Source of the DNA: Chryseobacterium luquanense
GTDB lineage: Bacteria; Bacteroidota; Bacteroidia; Flavobacteriales; Weeksellaceae
DNA length: 64,000 bases
Direction: 5' to 3'
Assembly: GCF_026460945.1 (NCBI RefSeq)
Contig: NZ_JAOVZV010000005.1
Span: 62,001-126,000, forward strand
Both the position numbers and the translations under genes were made by a program. The first letter of the stretch is position 1, and each line of letters starts with the position of its first letter. Below are positions 48,062 through 56,235 of this stretch, piece by piece. The notes below the pieces were generated by a model. It did not search any database, was not told the DNA's origin, and saw only the letters and a list, made by a program, of their open reading frames with translations.

Positions 48062-48745
48062 ATGCGAATTAAACATTTTGTTATCATAACATTGCTTCTT
48101 TTTTCTTGTAATAAAAGAGGTCATCATGATAATAAATTTGAGAATATTGATGTTTTCAGTGAAGAGCAAATAAATAATTTTACTCAATTTTTCATTGAAA
48201 ACCTAGATAACAAAAATGATTTATTTTCATTTGTAAAGAACACAAAATTTTACGGCAACAAACTTGAAAAAAATGCAATTCTATTAAAACCTGAGAGATG
48301 GATTATCACCAAAGCTCAACAGGATTCTATATTTAGCAGTGAAGATTTAATTTTTGTAAAAAAGCAAACAACGGATAAGAAAGAATATTCGCTTAATAGG
48401 AAAAACTTCAAGAAAAAAATTATCAATTCTGATTCTTTGAGAAATGAAAATAAAAAATTTAGTGATTGGCAAGATAAAAAAATAGACTCTTTAAGAAAAA
48501 TAAGCGTTTCAAAAGCAAAGGAATATATCTCACATGAAGCATCTAGCGAATATCAGAATTATATCAAAAAATACACTCCAATATTATATATCAATAAGCC
48601 AATATTTTTAAAAGATAAAAACAGAGTTATTTTTTCCTATCATATCTATTCAGGATACTTGAGCGCGTATAGTGAAACTGCCATTTTTGAATTTAAAAAT
48701 GGTAAATGGCATAAACTGAAAATTATTTATTCTACAATTAGCTAA
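48062..48745 (+). CDS. Lipoprotein, unknown function
   Basis: 227 residues with a lipoprotein signal (FVIITLLLFSCNKRG). The mature part is Lys/Asn/Ser-rich and ends in a beta-rich piece (NRVIFSYHIYSGYLSAYSETAIFEF). It follows pncB by 18 bp and may be co-transcribed. No family recognised. Confidence 0.7.
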   Translation: MRIKHFVIITLLLFSCNKRGHHDNKFENIDVFSEEQINNFTQFFIENLDNKNDLFSFVKNTKFYGNKLEKNAILLKPERWIITKAQQDSIFSSEDLIFVKKQTTDKKEYSLNRKNFKKKIINSDSLRNENKKFSDWQDKKIDSLRKISVSKAKEYISHEASSEYQNYIKKYTPILYINKPIFLKDKNRVIFSYHIYSGYLSAYSETAIFEFKNGKWHKLKIIYSTIS

Positions 48746-48793
48746 AACTTCCGACATTTATAATTGCTAATAAACTTATTAAAAACATTTAAA

Positions 48794-49303
48794 ATGATGA
48801 AAAATATATTTCTACTTAGCGGAATGATCTTCACTTTGGTTTCTTGCTCTGTTCAAACAAAAGCTCAAAATGGGAAACCTGGAAAAGATGGCGTGTCTTC
48901 AAATTCTAAAACTCTCTTTAACCAAAAACTGGCAGACTCTCTAGGTGCAGACCAATATGGAATGAAAGGTTACACGATTGTAATGCTTACCACCGGAACT
49001 GCAAAAATTGACGATAAAGATAAAAAAGCCGAGCTGATGAAAGGTCACATGGAAAATATCGGAAAGCTTGCCAAAGAAAGAAAAATTACTGTTGCCGGTC
49101 CGTTCTTAGAAAAGAATAAAGAAAACTATCGTGGAATGTTTATTTTCAATACAAAATCAAAAGAAGAAGCCGAATCTTGGGTAAAAACCGACCCCGCTGT
49201 TGCTGCCGGACTTTTCAGTTATGAAATATTTTCTTGGTACGGCTCTGCAGCTTTGCCTCTGTATTTGAAACATCATGATGAGATTGCGAAAGAGAATCCT
49301 TAA
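48794..49303 (+). CDS. YciI-like lipoprotein
   Basis: About 169 residues from MMKNIFLLSGM; an upstream TTG extends the frame but the signal peptide argues for the ATG at 48794. A lipoprotein signal (GMIFTLVSCSVQ) is followed by a low-complexity linker and a YciI-like ferredoxin fold (TIVMLTTGTAKID, KGHMENIGKLAKERKITVAGPF, FNTKSKEEAESWVKTDPAV). The YciI fold is usually cytosolic; here it is exported. Role unknown. A terminator follows. Confidence 0.7.
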   Translation: MMKNIFLLSGMIFTLVSCSVQTKAQNGKPGKDGVSSNSKTLFNQKLADSLGADQYGMKGYTIVMLTTGTAKIDDKDKKAELMKGHMENIGKLAKERKITVAGPFLEKNKENYRGMFIFNTKSKEEAESWVKTDPAVAAGLFSYEIFSWYGSAALPLYLKHHDEIAKENP

Positions 49304-49313
49304 TTATTTGCCT

Positions 49314-49332
49314 CACATTTTTTGTGAGGTTT
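49314..49332 (+). terminator. Terminator after the YciI-like gene
   Basis: CCTCACA-TTTTT-TGTGAGG stem followed by five T. Confidence 0.85.
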
Positions 49333-49361
49333 TTCTTATCTTTAAATAAAACTAAACCATC

Positions 49362-50117
49362 ATGAAAACCATCGAAGAAGTTCTGAAAAAATTAGATGAA
49401 ATTATCGCTTGGAGCAAAACAAATCAAAGTCCGGTAGGATATTTTGCCAGTACTTACAGAATGATGACCGCTCAGGTTTTGAAAGGAATTCAACAGAAAA
49501 AATTTGAAGACAATCCTAGAATGACAATGATGGATGTTGTTTTTGCAAGCCGCTATCTTGATGCGTGGGAAAATTATTCTAAAGGCAGAAAATGCAGTAA
49601 TTCGTGGTATTTAGCGTTTGAAGCAGCGAAAAACAAAGACCTTCTGATTCTTCAGCATATTTTTCTTGGGATAAATGCACACATCAATTTAGACTTGGGA
49701 ATTTCTGCTGCTTCAATTATGCCTTACCGAAAAATCAATCCCCTGAAAACCGATTTCGAAAGAATCAATTCTGTGATTTCTTCGATTAATCAAAATGTTC
49801 AGGATTCTTTAAATAAGATTTGCTATCCCGTCAGTCTCATCGACAAACTTTCCAACGGAAAAGATAATGCCGTTTTAGATTTTGCGATTTCAAAAGCGAG
49901 AGACACTTCTTGGGCAACTGCCGTGATTTCTTCAAATACTCCAAATTTCCTTAAAGATTCGGTTATCACTATTGTAGATTACGCAGCAGCGAAAGTTGCT
50001 TCACAGATTTTAAATCCGAAATTACTTTCGTCAGCTTTAGCCAAAGAATTAAAGAAATGCGAAAGCAATGATGTCGTGAAAAATATTGAGATTTTAGAAC
50101 AAACAAAAATCATTTAA
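49362..50117 (+). CDS. DUF5995 family protein
   Basis: 251 residues, cytosolic and helical. RYLDAWENY, ILQHIFLGINAHINLDLGISAA and the closing helices fit DUF5995, a family without known function; the conserved His and Asp residues in QHIFLGINAHINLDLG may bind a metal (inference). Sits between a terminator and rmuC. Confidence 0.75.
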   Translation: MKTIEEVLKKLDEIIAWSKTNQSPVGYFASTYRMMTAQVLKGIQQKKFEDNPRMTMMDVVFASRYLDAWENYSKGRKCSNSWYLAFEAAKNKDLLILQHIFLGINAHINLDLGISAASIMPYRKINPLKTDFERINSVISSINQNVQDSLNKICYPVSLIDKLSNGKDNAVLDFAISKARDTSWATAVISSNTPNFLKDSVITIVDYAAAKVASQILNPKLLSSALAKELKKCESNDVVKNIEILEQTKII

Positions 50118-50164
50118 TTTATCCACATTAAGGTTTTCCTCAAAGAACCTATTTTATTGTTTTG

Positions 50165-50172
50165 TAATTTTG
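50165..50172 (+). promoter_or_regulatory. rmuC: Possible -7 element of rmuC
   Basis: TAATTTTG ends 4 bp before the rmuC start codon, so a transcript from here would be leaderless or nearly so. No TTG is found at the normal spacing. Confidence 0.3.
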
Positions 50173-50176
50173 AAAA

Positions 50177-51676
50177 ATGGAAGTTACTTATCTAATCATC
50201 GGATGTTTTGCCGGAGGAATAATCGGGGCAGTTATCATTTATTATGTTTTGAAATCTACGATGATTTCAAGAAATTCTTATGATGAGTTAAACCATTCGC
50301 ACATTAAATCAAATGCAGATTTAGAAAATTCCAACACTAAAATTAAAGAATTAGATCAAATTATCAGAGATGAAAAAGAACTTCATGTTCAGCAAACCGA
50401 TTTACTAAATGATTTAAAAAACGAATTTTCAAAAATTACTGCAGAAAACAATTTATTTCAAACTCAATTTAACGAGCAAAAAATTTTAAACCAAAAGCAA
50501 ATATCTCAGATTGAAAGCTTACTGTCAGAAAAGCAAAATCTTTTTGCCCGGAATTCTGAACTTTCAGCGATTAATGACAGTTTGCAGAAATCCCTGGAAA
50601 CACAGAAAGAGGAAATCACCAAAATCCAAGAAACCGCAAAACTTGAATTTAAAAATTTGGCTAATGAAATATTAGAAGAAAAATCAAAGAAATTCACCGA
50701 CTCCAATAAAAAGAATCTTGATCTTTTGCTAAAACCTTTAGGTGAAAACTTAGAAAGCTTCAAAAAAAGAGTAAATGAAGTGTACGAAAATGAAACCCGC
50801 GAGAGATTTTCTTTAAATAGTACCATCAAACTGATGATGGAACAATCCAGCAAAATAAGCCAGGAAGCGAACAATCTGGCAACAGCTTTAAAAGGACAAA
50901 CGAAAACGCAGGGCGATTGGGGAGAAATGATTTTGGAAAGAATTTTGGAAGATTCCGGATTAACGAAAGACCGTGAATACTTCACCCAATTCAATATAAA
51001 AAATGAAGAAGGAGAAAATCAGCGTCCAGATTTTGCCTTAAAACTTCCCGGAAACCAACTGGTAATTATTGATTCTAAAGTTTCACTAAATGCTTATGAA
51101 AGAATGGTTTCGGCAGAAACTGAAGAAGAACGAAAACAAAATTTGCTACTTCATATCTCAGCGATGAAAAAGCACATTGACACTTTGGCACTGAAAAGGT
51201 ATGATAATCTGAAAGAATCGTTGGATTTCACCATTATGTTTGTACCCATAGAGCCTGCATTTCTAACGGCATTACAAAGTGATAATCAGTTGTGGAATTA
51301 TGCTTATCGTAAACATATTATCCTACTAAGTCCAACTAATTTGGTCGCTTATCTGAAACTAATTTCTGATGTTTGGAAAAGAGCGGATCAAAATCAAAAT
51401 GCAGAAGAAATTGCACGCCAAGCTGCTGCTCTGTACGATAAGTTCGAAGGTTTCGTTTCCGATCTTTTGAAAATAGGAAAGAAAATGGATGATGCAAAAA
51501 CAGATTATGAAAGTGCAATGAAGAAATTATCTACCGGAAGAGGAAGTTTGGTTTCCAGTGCTCAGCGACTGACCCAGATGGGTGTAAAGCCTAAAAAAAA
51601 CCTGCCGGAAACTCTTGTGGAAAGAGCAACTGTTGATGAAATACAAACCACTGAGGAATCCCAACTTCCTGATTAA
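50177..51676 (+). CDS. rmuC: DNA recombination protein RmuC
   Basis: 499 residues. An N-terminal membrane helix (YLIIGCFAGGIIGAVIIYYVL, here shortened: GGIIGAVIIYYVL) anchors a long coiled coil (about 30-190) followed by the nuclease-like RmuC domain with QGDWGEMILERILEDSGL, RPDFALKLPGNQLVIIDSK and VSLNAYERM. RmuC limits certain DNA rearrangements in E. coli. It follows the DUF5995 gene by 59 bp. Confidence 0.93.
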   Translation: MEVTYLIIGCFAGGIIGAVIIYYVLKSTMISRNSYDELNHSHIKSNADLENSNTKIKELDQIIRDEKELHVQQTDLLNDLKNEFSKITAENNLFQTQFNEQKILNQKQISQIESLLSEKQNLFARNSELSAINDSLQKSLETQKEEITKIQETAKLEFKNLANEILEEKSKKFTDSNKKNLDLLLKPLGENLESFKKRVNEVYENETRERFSLNSTIKLMMEQSSKISQEANNLATALKGQTKTQGDWGEMILERILEDSGLTKDREYFTQFNIKNEEGENQRPDFALKLPGNQLVIIDSKVSLNAYERMVSAETEEERKQNLLLHISAMKKHIDTLALKRYDNLKESLDFTIMFVPIEPAFLTALQSDNQLWNYAYRKHIILLSPTNLVAYLKLISDVWKRADQNQNAEEIARQAAALYDKFEGFVSDLLKIGKKMDDAKTDYESAMKKLSTGRGSLVSSAQRLTQMGVKPKKNLPETLVERATVDEIQTTEESQLPD

Positions 51677-51698
51677 TCTGTTTTCAAATTTCTACAAT

Positions 51699-52439
51699 TT
51701 AATCCTTACCGATTTGTTTATCGTGATCTAAAAAAGAAATCAATCCATCTAAAGTACATGGTGAAAAATATTTTTTCTTAGTGTCCGGATCTTCAGTTCC
51801 ATTAGAAACAATACCAACAAGTTCGCCATTTTCATCAACAACGGGAGCACCACTTAATCCACCGAATTTATCTGGAACTGCAATATCTTTCAGCAGAATT
51901 CTGTTTTTAATCGTTTTGTAATACTCGAATTCATAAACTCTTTGAGGTCCGCTTTCCATGGTTCTTGTCCAGCCAATTACATATAATTTTTCACCAGCTG
52001 TGAGTGGAGTTTTTCTTATATTTAATACTTTCACTTTTGTATCATTATTTTCAATTGAAAAGACAAGCCAATCATTAGTATAAGAAGATTTATCTTCTAA
52101 GTTTTCAGACTGATTAGTGTTTAACAAATTTTCTGTTGTCACAAGCTCATTTTTCTTATCCAATACATAAAACGACCAACTTTTGATGTGATCCTTAAAA
52201 GATAAAGTCTTCATTTCTTTTGGTTTAATAATCTGCAATAAATGTTTTGCCGTAATAGCATACGTCTCATTTTTATACTGCAATAAAAATCCACAGCTAA
52301 ATCTCGGCTGATCTAATTCTTTATCGTTAAAATCAATTTTGTTGACCAAAGCAATTTCTTCAAAAGTTTTTGCAGATGTTTTATTTTGACAGCCATACAG
52401 GGAAAATAGAACTAGAGAAAGTAGATTTATTAATTTCAT
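51699..52439 (-). CDS. Trypsin-like serine protease lipoprotein
   Basis: 246 residues. A lipoprotein signal (LVLFSLYGCQN) precedes an S1-type fold with a plausible catalytic triad: His in YAITAKHLLQI, Asp in NDWLVFSIE, and Ser in FGGLSGAPVVDENGELVGIV. The closest relatives are single-domain trypsin-like proteins without PDZ. Convergent with rmuC. Confidence 0.75.
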   Translation of the reverse strand: MKLINLLSLVLFSLYGCQNKTSAKTFEEIALVNKIDFNDKELDQPRFSCGFLLQYKNETYAITAKHLLQIIKPKEMKTLSFKDHIKSWSFYVLDKKNELVTTENLLNTNQSENLEDKSSYTNDWLVFSIENNDTKVKVLNIRKTPLTAGEKLYVIGWTRTMESGPQRVYEFEYYKTIKNRILLKDIAVPDKFGGLSGAPVVDENGELVGIVSNGTEDPDTKKKYFSPCTLDGLISFLDHDKQIGKD

Positions 52440-52571
52440 GGTAAGATGTTTTTAGCGAATTTAAACATTTTGCTCAATCAAAATTCAATTTCGCCTGAAT
52501 GAAATAAAAGGAAGCCAAAAAATCCGGAACTAATAAATGATCAACAATGTCCACAAATCATTTTTAAAATT

Positions 52572-52579
52572 TATTTTTG
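52572..52579 (+). promoter_or_regulatory. Possible -7 element of the SpoU-type methyltransferase gene
   Basis: TATTTTTG lies 29 bp before the ATG at 52609 and inside the longer open frame that begins at 52537, supporting 52609 as the true start. Confidence 0.4.
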
Positions 52580-52608
52580 CAAAGAATTACCTTTATTATC
52601 CCCGCATT

Positions 52609-53376
52609 ATGATTATCGAAAGCTTTCAGAACGAAAAAATAAAAAACATCACCAAACTTTTAACGGACAATCGTTTTCGTAAAAAATCGGGAGTTTTTGT
52701 TGTTGAAGGGCAACAGGAAAACGAAAGAGCGCAGAAATATCATTTTGAAGCGGAAGAGTTTTTTATTTGCGAAAGTATTTTTAAAGGTAAAACCCCAAAA
52801 CAAAAAATCCATTTGGTAAGCGATAAAGTGTACGAAAAAATTGCTTATCGCGGAAGTTCAGAAGGAATTATTGGCATTTACAAAGCAAAAGAATCAAATT
52901 TAAATGATTTTAAACCTAAAGACGATTCCACTGTAATTATTGTAGAAGGCGTTGAAAAACCAGGAAATCTTGGTGCAATTTTAAGAAGTTGCGAAGCTTT
53001 CGGAATTGATGCTTTAATTGTTGCTGACGGAAAAACCGATTTTTACAATCCTAATGTCATTCGCTCAAGTGTTGGTTGCCTTTTCGGGATGGAAATTTTT
53101 CAGGCTGAAAACAATGAAGTGCATGAATTCTTACAAAAACATGAATTCAATATGTACACCACGATTATGGATGAAACATCTGAAGATTTATATAAAAGGG
53201 ATTTTAAAAAACGTTCAGCAGTTTTATTTGGGACAGAACATTCTGGATTAAGTGATTTCTGGTATGGAAAAGGGCAAAATACTTTAATTCCTATGAGTGG
53301 AAGTATTGACTCTTTAAATTTGAGCAATGCTGTTGCGATTACCTGCTACGAAACTTTGAAACAGAAAAAGTCTTAG
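52609..53376 (+). CDS. SpoU/TrmH-family RNA methyltransferase
   Basis: About 255 residues from MIIESFQNEKIKN; the frame extends 24 codons upstream, but a promoter-like element lies in that extension. It has a substrate-binding N-terminal domain (RFRKKSGVFVVEGQQE) and the knotted SPOUT domain: VEKPGNLGAILRSCEAFG, AVLFGTEHSGLSDF and IPMSGSIDSLNLSNAVAI. It 2'-O-methylates rRNA or tRNA; the target is unknown. Confidence 0.9.
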   Translation: MIIESFQNEKIKNITKLLTDNRFRKKSGVFVVEGQQENERAQKYHFEAEEFFICESIFKGKTPKQKIHLVSDKVYEKIAYRGSSEGIIGIYKAKESNLNDFKPKDDSTVIIVEGVEKPGNLGAILRSCEAFGIDALIVADGKTDFYNPNVIRSSVGCLFGMEIFQAENNEVHEFLQKHEFNMYTTIMDETSEDLYKRDFKKRSAVLFGTEHSGLSDFWYGKGQNTLIPMSGSIDSLNLSNAVAITCYETLKQKKS

Positions 53377-53404
53377 ATTAATTTAAACTATAAAGACATA
53401 AAAA

Positions 53405-53429
53405 AACCGCCTCACTGAGTGAAACGGTT
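53405..53429. terminator. Terminator between convergent genes
   Basis: AACCG/CGGTT arms with an inner TCAC/GTGA stem, flanked by A- and T-runs; serves the methyltransferase and the 11-residue-repeat lipoprotein genes. Confidence 0.75.
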
Positions 53430-53452
53430 CTTTTATTTTAAGTCGGAGCTGA

Positions 53453-53710
53453 TTAGTGTTTAGCTTCTTCTTTCTTAGCTTCACCTTTAACTGCTTCAGT
53501 AGCAACTTTAGCGTCAGCTTTTACTGAATCAACAGCAACATCAGCATTAGTTTTGATAGAATCAACAGCAGCATCTTTAGTAGAATCGATAGCAGTAACT
53601 ACTGAATCTTTGTTAGCTTCTACAGAATCAGTTGAAGTTGTAGGCTCACCTTTTTTACAAGCAACTAAAGAGATTGCAGCGATAGCAGCTACGAATAATG
53701 ACTTTTTCAT
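53453..53710 (-). CDS. Small lipoprotein with 11-residue helical repeats
   Basis: 85 residues: lipoprotein signal (IAAISLVACKKGE, Cys at 19) and a mature part made of four consecutive 11-residue units such as KDAAVDSIKTN and ADVAVDSVKAD, ending AKKEEAKH. The 11-residue periodicity, Ala/Lys/Asp/Glu bias and lack of Gly or Pro are those of LEA-like or other amphipathic helices that lie on membranes. Likely an abundant envelope lipoprotein; function unknown. Confidence 0.75.
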   Translation of the reverse strand: MKKSLFVAAIAAISLVACKKGEPTTSTDSVEANKDSVVTAIDSTKDAAVDSIKTNADVAVDSVKADAKVATEAVKGEAKKEEAKH

Positions 53711-53779
53711 AATAAATTAAATTTAATTTGTTAATATTGTTTTTTAAATCTTTTTCTCTGTTCGGTTATTTGAACAAGA

Positions 53780-53787
53780 CAAAGGTA
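53780..53787 (-). promoter_or_regulatory. Possible -7 element of the 11-residue-repeat lipoprotein gene
   Basis: The minus strand reads TACCTTTG (TAnnTTTG) about 70 bp upstream of the start codon. Confidence 0.4.
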
Positions 53788-53893
53788 TAGCAGATGTAAA
53801 ATTTGTTTATGAAAAATAATTGTAATAAATTTGTAAAATAGTTTTACAAATAAGCAAAACTGAAAATCAACAATTTAACTACTTTTTTATAAA

Positions 53894-55060
53894 GTGACAG
53901 ATCTAGACCTCTTACATTTTGAGCAACTTAAAAAAGACGTTCAAGCTCAATATTTGAAAGAATATAACCCTTCCTATGATGAAATTTCAAAATGGAAAGG
54001 TATCGATATTATATATTTTCAGGAAGACCTTAGAAAAAAGGCAAAAGGTAACATCAGCGAAAAGTCTTTTTACACTTACTTTAAATCCTCACCGGTTTCA
54101 AAATTACCTCGTATTGATATGCTGAATTTATTGAGTATTTATACGGGCTACGACTCATGGTACGACTTTAAAAAGAGCCATCTTTTTGCAGGAGAATTAT
54201 TGACGGATGATAAAGATTTAAGTGAAGATGAAATGAAGGAACTTGAAAAAACAGTTTCAAGTGCACTAAATCTACCTAAAACTGAAGAAGAACCTAAAAA
54301 AGAGGACTTTAAAACAGAAGAAAATACAGTTTTACAAAAAAACAATACTGAAAATCAACCTATTGATGGAAATTCAGTAAATTTTAAAACAACTGAAAAA
54401 CCACAAATAAAACCCGTAAAAAAGAATCATCAAAGAACCGCTTGGATTGCTGCAACTTCAGTTTTTGTGGTTTTATTAGGACTTTTAGGTTTCAAGGATG
54501 AAATTTTTCAAAAAACTTATACTTATCATTTTACCGATGCAGATAGAAATCTTGGTGTGCAAAGTGATATTGAAATAAAAGTTATTAAAGAAAATGAATC
54601 TCCAATATTATACAGAATAAAACCAGGACAACCTTTTGTATATCCTTCTAAAGATAAAACCCTGAAGATGAAGATCAGTTCTGCAGTTTATGAAAATTTG
54701 GAAGTCAACAGAAATCTTGAAAATGCTCCTGAAAATGAAACTATTGAGCTAAAACCTGATGATTATAAGATGGCGCTTTATTATTTCTCCATGAAAGATA
54801 TCAACGGAGAAAATTCTGAGGAGCTAATCAAACAAAAAAGAAAACAATTAGAAAATCTCATCAGTAACGAAGCCGTTATTACACAGGTTTATGACAGCGA
54901 TGTTTACGGATTAGAATCACTCGACAAACAAAAATATATAACACTAGTAACCACACCTACTACTGCCTTAAAAAACCTCAATGTAATTGAGATGAAAAAA
55001 GAAAAAGGCAAGATAGTATCTATTAAATTCAAAATATCGACCCATGAAAACAGCAAATAA
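53894..55060 (+). CDS. Transmembrane protein with HTH-like N-terminal domain, unknown function
   Basis: 388 residues, GTG start. The cytosolic N-terminus (about 1-100) contains ISEKSFYTYFKSSPVSKLP and LNLLSIYTGYDSWYDFKKSH, a pattern seen at the start of Bacteroidetes helix-turn-helix-like proteins. A Glu/Lys-rich linker, one membrane helix (about 185-203, WIAATSVFVVLLGLLGF) and a periplasmic beta-rich domain follow. It overlaps the next lipoprotein gene by 17 bp, so the two are coupled and could interact in the periplasm. A one-component signal relay is inference. Confidence 0.65.
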   Translation: MTDLDLLHFEQLKKDVQAQYLKEYNPSYDEISKWKGIDIIYFQEDLRKKAKGNISEKSFYTYFKSSPVSKLPRIDMLNLLSIYTGYDSWYDFKKSHLFAGELLTDDKDLSEDEMKELEKTVSSALNLPKTEEEPKKEDFKTEENTVLQKNNTENQPIDGNSVNFKTTEKPQIKPVKKNHQRTAWIAATSVFVVLLGLLGFKDEIFQKTYTYHFTDADRNLGVQSDIEIKVIKENESPILYRIKPGQPFVYPSKDKTLKMKISSAVYENLEVNRNLENAPENETIELKPDDYKMALYYFSMKDINGENSEELIKQKRKQLENLISNEAVITQVYDSDVYGLESLDKQKYITLVTTPTTALKNLNVIEMKKEKGKIVSIKFKISTHENSK

Positions 55061-55619
55061 ACTATGGATTTTCATCCTATTGATGGGCTTATTTACTTCT
55101 TGCGTAAAAAAAGAAGAACCAACCGTAAGTGATCTTGAAAAATTAAGAACCAGCAATAATACAAAGTCATATCCGGCTGTGCAGATGGACAGCGCTCAGG
55201 TAATTAAAGATATTACCACCCAGAAAGTACAGCAATTGCTTGAGCTTTCTACGCTTTATCTTTCAGGAAATAAAAACACGGAGATTGACAATACAATTTA
55301 CTCTCAAATGCAGGGTTATTTTCACAACCCCGATAGTTTGACGCTTAGACCTTTATTTAGAGAATTAGACAGCTTAAAAGTAAAAACAATCAAGGTTAAC
55401 AATCTGCAAGTGTACAAAGAAGTACAGAATCAGGATACTTTGGATCTTGCTAAGTTTAATGTGGAATATTTTGACAGTAAAAATAAACCCATCGGAACTT
55501 TTGAAAGAAATGCGCGCTATACATTGATTTCAAAAGAGAAAAAAGAGTTTAAATTCTATTTTATCAGCATTTATTCTCTGCCTAAAAAAGACAGCACATC
55601 AGTTGGTGTGACGAGATAA
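55044..55619 (+). CDS. Lipoprotein partner of the transmembrane protein
   Basis: 191 residues with a lipoprotein signal (FILLMGLFTSCVKKEEP, Cys at 20). The rest is a polar alpha/beta sequence (KTIKVNNLQVYKEVQNQDTLDL). Its start lies within the end of the transmembrane protein gene, and its last 49 bp overlap the convergent cyclo-ligase gene, leaving no room for a terminator. Family unknown. Confidence 0.7.
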   Translation: MKTANKLWIFILLMGLFTSCVKKEEPTVSDLEKLRTSNNTKSYPAVQMDSAQVIKDITTQKVQQLLELSTLYLSGNKNTEIDNTIYSQMQGYFHNPDSLTLRPLFRELDSLKVKTIKVNNLQVYKEVQNQDTLDLAKFNVEYFDSKNKPIGTFERNARYTLISKEKKEFKFYFISIYSLPKKDSTSVGVTR

Positions 55620-56143
55620 TCTAAGGGAATATCATTTTCCCAGACATCTTCAATGATAATTTCGGGGTTAAAATAATTAACTCCGATTTTTTTTGTTTGT
55701 TTTGAAATATTTTCAAAAAAATGATCGTAAAAACCTTTTCCATAACCTACTCTATTCCCCTTAGAATCACAATACAGCAAAGGGGTAATAACAAAATCAA
55801 AGTCTAAAATTCCAGAATCTTCATTGGAAATTGGCTCAAAAATCCCCCAATTGTTCACTTCAAATTTCGAATCAGTAAAAATTTCGACTGAAATCAATTT
55901 TGTATCAACGATTTTAGGAACAAAAACCTGAATATTCCGGCTTAAAAAATAATCAATAAAAGTCTGTGTTTGTATTTCATTAAACTTATCAATCGGAATG
56001 AAAATATGTACTTTCTGCCCGGAAACCGGTTTGAAATAATCAATAAAATTTTTAAAAATCTTTTCTGAAAGTGAAAAAATCTCATCGGATGACAAGTCTT
56101 TTCGTTTTTGTAGATACAATTTTCTGATTTCTGATTTTTTCAT
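55571..56143 (-). CDS. 5-formyltetrahydrofolate cyclo-ligase
   Basis: About 190 residues from MKKSEIRKLYLQKRKDL; the 13 codons upstream are not conserved-looking. It turns 5-formyl-THF into 5,10-methenyl-THF using ATP. The N-terminal basic helix, DFDFVITPLLYCDSKGNRVGYGKGFYDHFF (key part GNRVGYGKGFYD) and WENDIPLDYLVTPTDV are characteristic. Its 3' end overlaps the convergent lipoprotein gene by 49 bp. Confidence 0.92.
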   Translation of the reverse strand: MKKSEIRKLYLQKRKDLSSDEIFSLSEKIFKNFIDYFKPVSGQKVHIFIPIDKFNEIQTQTFIDYFLSRNIQVFVPKIVDTKLISVEIFTDSKFEVNNWGIFEPISNEDSGILDFDFVITPLLYCDSKGNRVGYGKGFYDHFFENISKQTKKIGVNYFNPEIIIEDVWENDIPLDYLVTPTDVLSFLGRE

Positions 56144-56235
56144 TTTTAAATTTAAAAAAAGTTGCGCTCCTGAGAAACACAACTTTGTAATTTATACGGA
56201 TAAACTGAAATCTATTTACCTAAATATGTTTAATC

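Noticed and set aside
50506..50994. 162-codon minus-strand frame inside rmuC
   Set aside because: Antisense shadow with Ser/Phe-rich text typical of reversed Lys/Glu codons.
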